Of a stretch of 5,284 nt of DNA, positions 4,000 to 5,284 are shown piece by piece. Both the position numbers and the translations under genes were made by a program. The first letter of the stretch is position 1. Every line of letters begins with the position of its first letter. The notes below the pieces were generated by a model, which saw only the letters and a list, made by a program, of their open reading frames with translations, was not told the origin of the DNA and did not search any database. The stretch is from the NCBI GenBank assembly GCA_003170875.1, contig PMYJ01000033.1:1-5284 (forward strand), written 5' to 3'. The DNA comes from Candidatus Dormiibacterota bacterium (GTDB lineage: Bacteria; Chloroflexota; Dormibacteria; Aeolococcales; Aeolococcaceae).

Positions 4000-4632
4000 G
4001 CATTCCGAGAGCTGCGGGTCAACGACCAGATCCGGTTGCCCATGGTCCGACTCTTCGACGACACCACCCAAGAGGCCTTTGGCATCGTTGCCCTGGAGCG
4101 GGCCAAGCAGCTCGCCCTCGAGCGCGAGCTGGACCTCGTGGAGGTGGCCCCCCAGGCCCAGCCCCCGGTGTGCCGGCTGATGGACTACGGGCGGTTCAAA
4201 TTCGAGGCCCTCAAGCGGGAGAAGGAGAGCCGGCGCGAGCACAACGTCATCACCGTCAAGGAGATGAAGCTCCGGCCGAAGATCTCGGAGCACGACTTCC
4301 AGACCAAGTTCGGCTATGTCAAGCACTTCCTGGAGGCGGGGGACAAGGTCAAGCTGACCATCGTCTTCCGGGGTCGCGAGCTGGTCCACCAGGAGTACGG
4401 CCGCAAGCTGCTCGACCGGATGGCCGAGGAGCTGCGGAACCTGGCGGCGATCGAGCGCAACGCCCTCGTCGAGGGCCGCAACATGACCATGATCCTGAGC
4501 CCGGCCCACAAGAAGCCGGCCAAACCTGAAACCACGCGAGCGGAGGACGACCGGGACTACGAGGCCGTTGCCGAGAGTGATGAACCGGCCGTTGAAGGGA
4601 GCCAACCAGATGCCCAAGATTCGCAACCATAG
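3997..4632 (+). CDS. infC: Translation initiation factor IF-3, AUC start
   Basis: IF3 binds the 30S subunit, keeps 50S away and rejects wrong start codons and initiator tRNAs. The protein is 211 residues. The N-domain begins with RVNDQIR (7-13) and ends with the signature APQAQPPVCRLMDYG (51-65). A charged linker leads to the C-domain from about residue 84 (VITVKEMKLRPKISEHDF), with KVKLTIVFRGRE at about 117-128, ending near residue 173. An acidic tail of about 38 residues follows. Start choice: ATC 3997 has a well-placed GGGAGG and yields the conserved N-terminus, whereas TTG 4036 or ATG 4042 would delete RVNDQIR. Rare AUU/AUC starts are a known IF3 trait; in E. coli (AUU) they allow IF3 to repress its own translation, and the same is inferred here. 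The tail overlaps rpmI by 23 nt. Confidence 0.95.
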   Translation: MAFRELRVNDQIRLPMVRLFDDTTQEAFGIVALERAKQLALERELDLVEVAPQAQPPVCRLMDYGRFKFEALKREKESRREHNVITVKEMKLRPKISEHDFQTKFGYVKHFLEAGDKVKLTIVFRGRELVHQEYGRKLLDRMAEELRNLAAIERNALVEGRNMTMILSPAHKKPAKPETTRAEDDRDYEAVAESDEPAVEGSQPDAQDSQP

Positions 4633-4807
4633 GGGTACGAAGAAGCGCTTCCGCGTGACCCCCACCGGCAAGGTGATGCGGCGGCACGCCAGCCAGTCGC
4701 ACATGCTGGAGAAGAAGAGCCAGAAGCGGAAGCGGCTCTTTGCGGGCGAGACGGCGGTGTCCCATGCCGATCTCCGCCAGATCCATAAGAACGCCCCGTA
4801 TCTTTAA
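4610..4807 (+). CDS. rpmI: 50S ribosomal protein L35 (bL35)
   Basis: This is a 65-residue, strongly basic protein of the large subunit and the usual length for bL35. The family's opening is clear (MPKIRNHRGTKKRFRVTPTG), followed by KVMRRHASQSHMLEKKSQKRKR and the ending AVSHADLRQIHKNAPYL. ATG 4610 was chosen over the in-frame TTG 4568 and ATG 4580 because bL35 proteins begin MPK and because GAAGGGA (4594-4600) lies 9 nt upstream. The start lies 23 nt inside infC in another frame, so ribosomes translating infC should help open the rpmI site. The stop codon overlaps the rplT Shine-Dalgarno sequence. Confidence 0.96.
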   Translation: MPKIRNHRGTKKRFRVTPTGKVMRRHASQSHMLEKKSQKRKRLFAGETAVSHADLRQIHKNAPYL

Positions 4808-4819
4808 GGAGGTCCCGTC

Positions 4820-5182
4820 ATGGCCAGGGTCAAGCGGGGAGTAACCCAGCGCGCTCGTCACAAGCGGGTCCTCGATCGCGCCGAGGGGATGCAGGGGAGC
4901 CGCCACCGGCTGCACAAGTCCGCCAACGAGGCGGTGATGCACTCGCTGGCGTACGCCTATCGCGACCGCAAGCAGCGGAAGGGCGACATGCGTGGCCTGT
5001 GGATCGCCCGGATCAACGCCGCCGCCCGCCAGAACGGGCTGCCCTACAACCAGCTGATGCACGGTCTGAAGTCGGCGGGCATCGACATCGACCGCAAGCA
5101 GCTGGCCGACCTCGCCGTCACCGACACCGACGCCTTCAACCGTCTGGTTGCGGTGGCCAAGGGCGCGCTCTCCGCCGCCTGA
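4820..5182 (+). CDS. rplT: 50S ribosomal protein L20 (bL20)
   Basis: bL20 binds 23S rRNA early in large-subunit assembly. The 120 residues match the family throughout: MARVKRGVTQRARHKRVLDR at the basic extended N-terminus, then SANEAVMHSLAYAYRDRKQR, LWIARINAAARQNGLPYNQL and the globular end GIDIDRKQLADLAVTD. The start is well defined: AAGGAGGT (4806-4813) lies 6 nt before ATG 4820 and begins inside the rpmI TAA, so rpmI and rplT are tightly coupled (12-nt gap). In several bacteria L20 represses its own operon by binding an mRNA site that mimics its rRNA target, which makes it a candidate regulator of the infC leader here. No abnormal residues seen. Confidence 0.97.
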   Translation: MARVKRGVTQRARHKRVLDRAEGMQGSRHRLHKSANEAVMHSLAYAYRDRKQRKGDMRGLWIARINAAARQNGLPYNQLMHGLKSAGIDIDRKQLADLAVTDTDAFNRLVAVAKGALSAA

Positions 5183-5225
5183 CGGCGGCCCGTGCGAGCA
5201 GCGGAGAGAGACGCTGACTGAGGGC

Positions 5226-5284
5226 GTGGTCACCGACGACCTGCACGAGGTCCTGCGGCGCGGACTGGAGGCGGTGCGCGCCGC
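5226..5284 (+). CDS. pheS: N-terminus of probable phenylalanine--tRNA ligase alpha subunit (partial)
   Basis: The frame is open to the right edge, and 19 codons are visible: VVTDDLHEVLRRGLEAVRA. This is an amphipathic, charged helix like the N-terminal coiled coil of PheS, which helps bind tRNA-Phe in the alpha2-beta2 enzyme. The position right after rplT (43-nt gap) is the classic infC-rpmI-rplT-pheS order. GTG 5226 is the only usual start codon in this frame here. The purine-rich GGAGAGAG (5203-5210) is 15 nt away, longer than usual; GAGGGC (5220-5225) abuts the start. No conserved PheS motif is reached, so the name rests mainly on gene order. Confidence 0.5.
   Translation, partial: MVTDDLHEVLRRGLEAVRA

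Noticed and set aside
4568..4609. Longer rpmI start at TTG 4568
   Set aside because: bL35 proteins begin MPK, and ATG 4610 has its own Shine-Dalgarno sequence; the added residues match nothing in the family.
4349..5233. Long - strand frame opposite infC, rpmI and rplT
   Set aside because: Antisense to three unmistakable genes; no recognisable domain.

Overview
The window is a G+C-rich bacterial chromosome segment built around a translation-gene cluster: thrS, a TlyA-family rRNA methyltransferase, infC, rpmI, rplT and the first codons of a probable pheS, all on the + strand. A tRNA-Val(GAC) gene lies upstream. The high G+C, frequent GTG/TTG starts, TAGACT and TACAAT -10 boxes and a likely leaderless thrS mRNA suggest a high-GC Terrabacteria lineage (Actinomycetota, Chloroflexota or Dormibacterota-like). 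This is an inference from style; no marker in the window fixes the phylum.

Layout. 1-126: 3' end of an unidentified gene with a CxxC motif. 91-241: a dense set of GC-rich palindromes, including two near-identical 30-nt copies. 297-370: tRNA-Val(GAC), followed directly by a long imperfect stem-loop (370-433). 434-757: about 320 bases with no believable gene, less G+C-rich than its surroundings, carrying a DnaA-box-like 9-mer and several palindromes. 758-1116: promoter and a small four-cysteine zinc-binding-like protein, then a GC hairpin. 1190-3039: promoter and thrS, coding for a ThrRS that lacks the N-terminal TGS domain. 3065-3814: TlyA-like S4/FtsJ methyltransferase. 3824-3996: hairpin and a structured infC leader with an intrinsic terminator, a competing antiterminator-like helix and a possible 19-codon leader peptide. 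3997-5182: infC, rpmI and rplT, closely packed. 5226-end: start of a probable pheS.

How the genes fit together. ThrRS charges tRNA-Thr, TlyA methylates rRNA, IF3 controls initiation, L35 and L20 are 50S proteins, and PheS is half of PheRS. The gene content is conserved and ordinary. The regulatory layer is less ordinary: infC appears to begin at an AUC codon, and transcription into infC-rpmI-rplT appears to pass through an attenuator. I see no sign of a new defence system, mobile element or CRISPR array. The best candidate for something undescribed is the infC leader switch (about 3850-3968).
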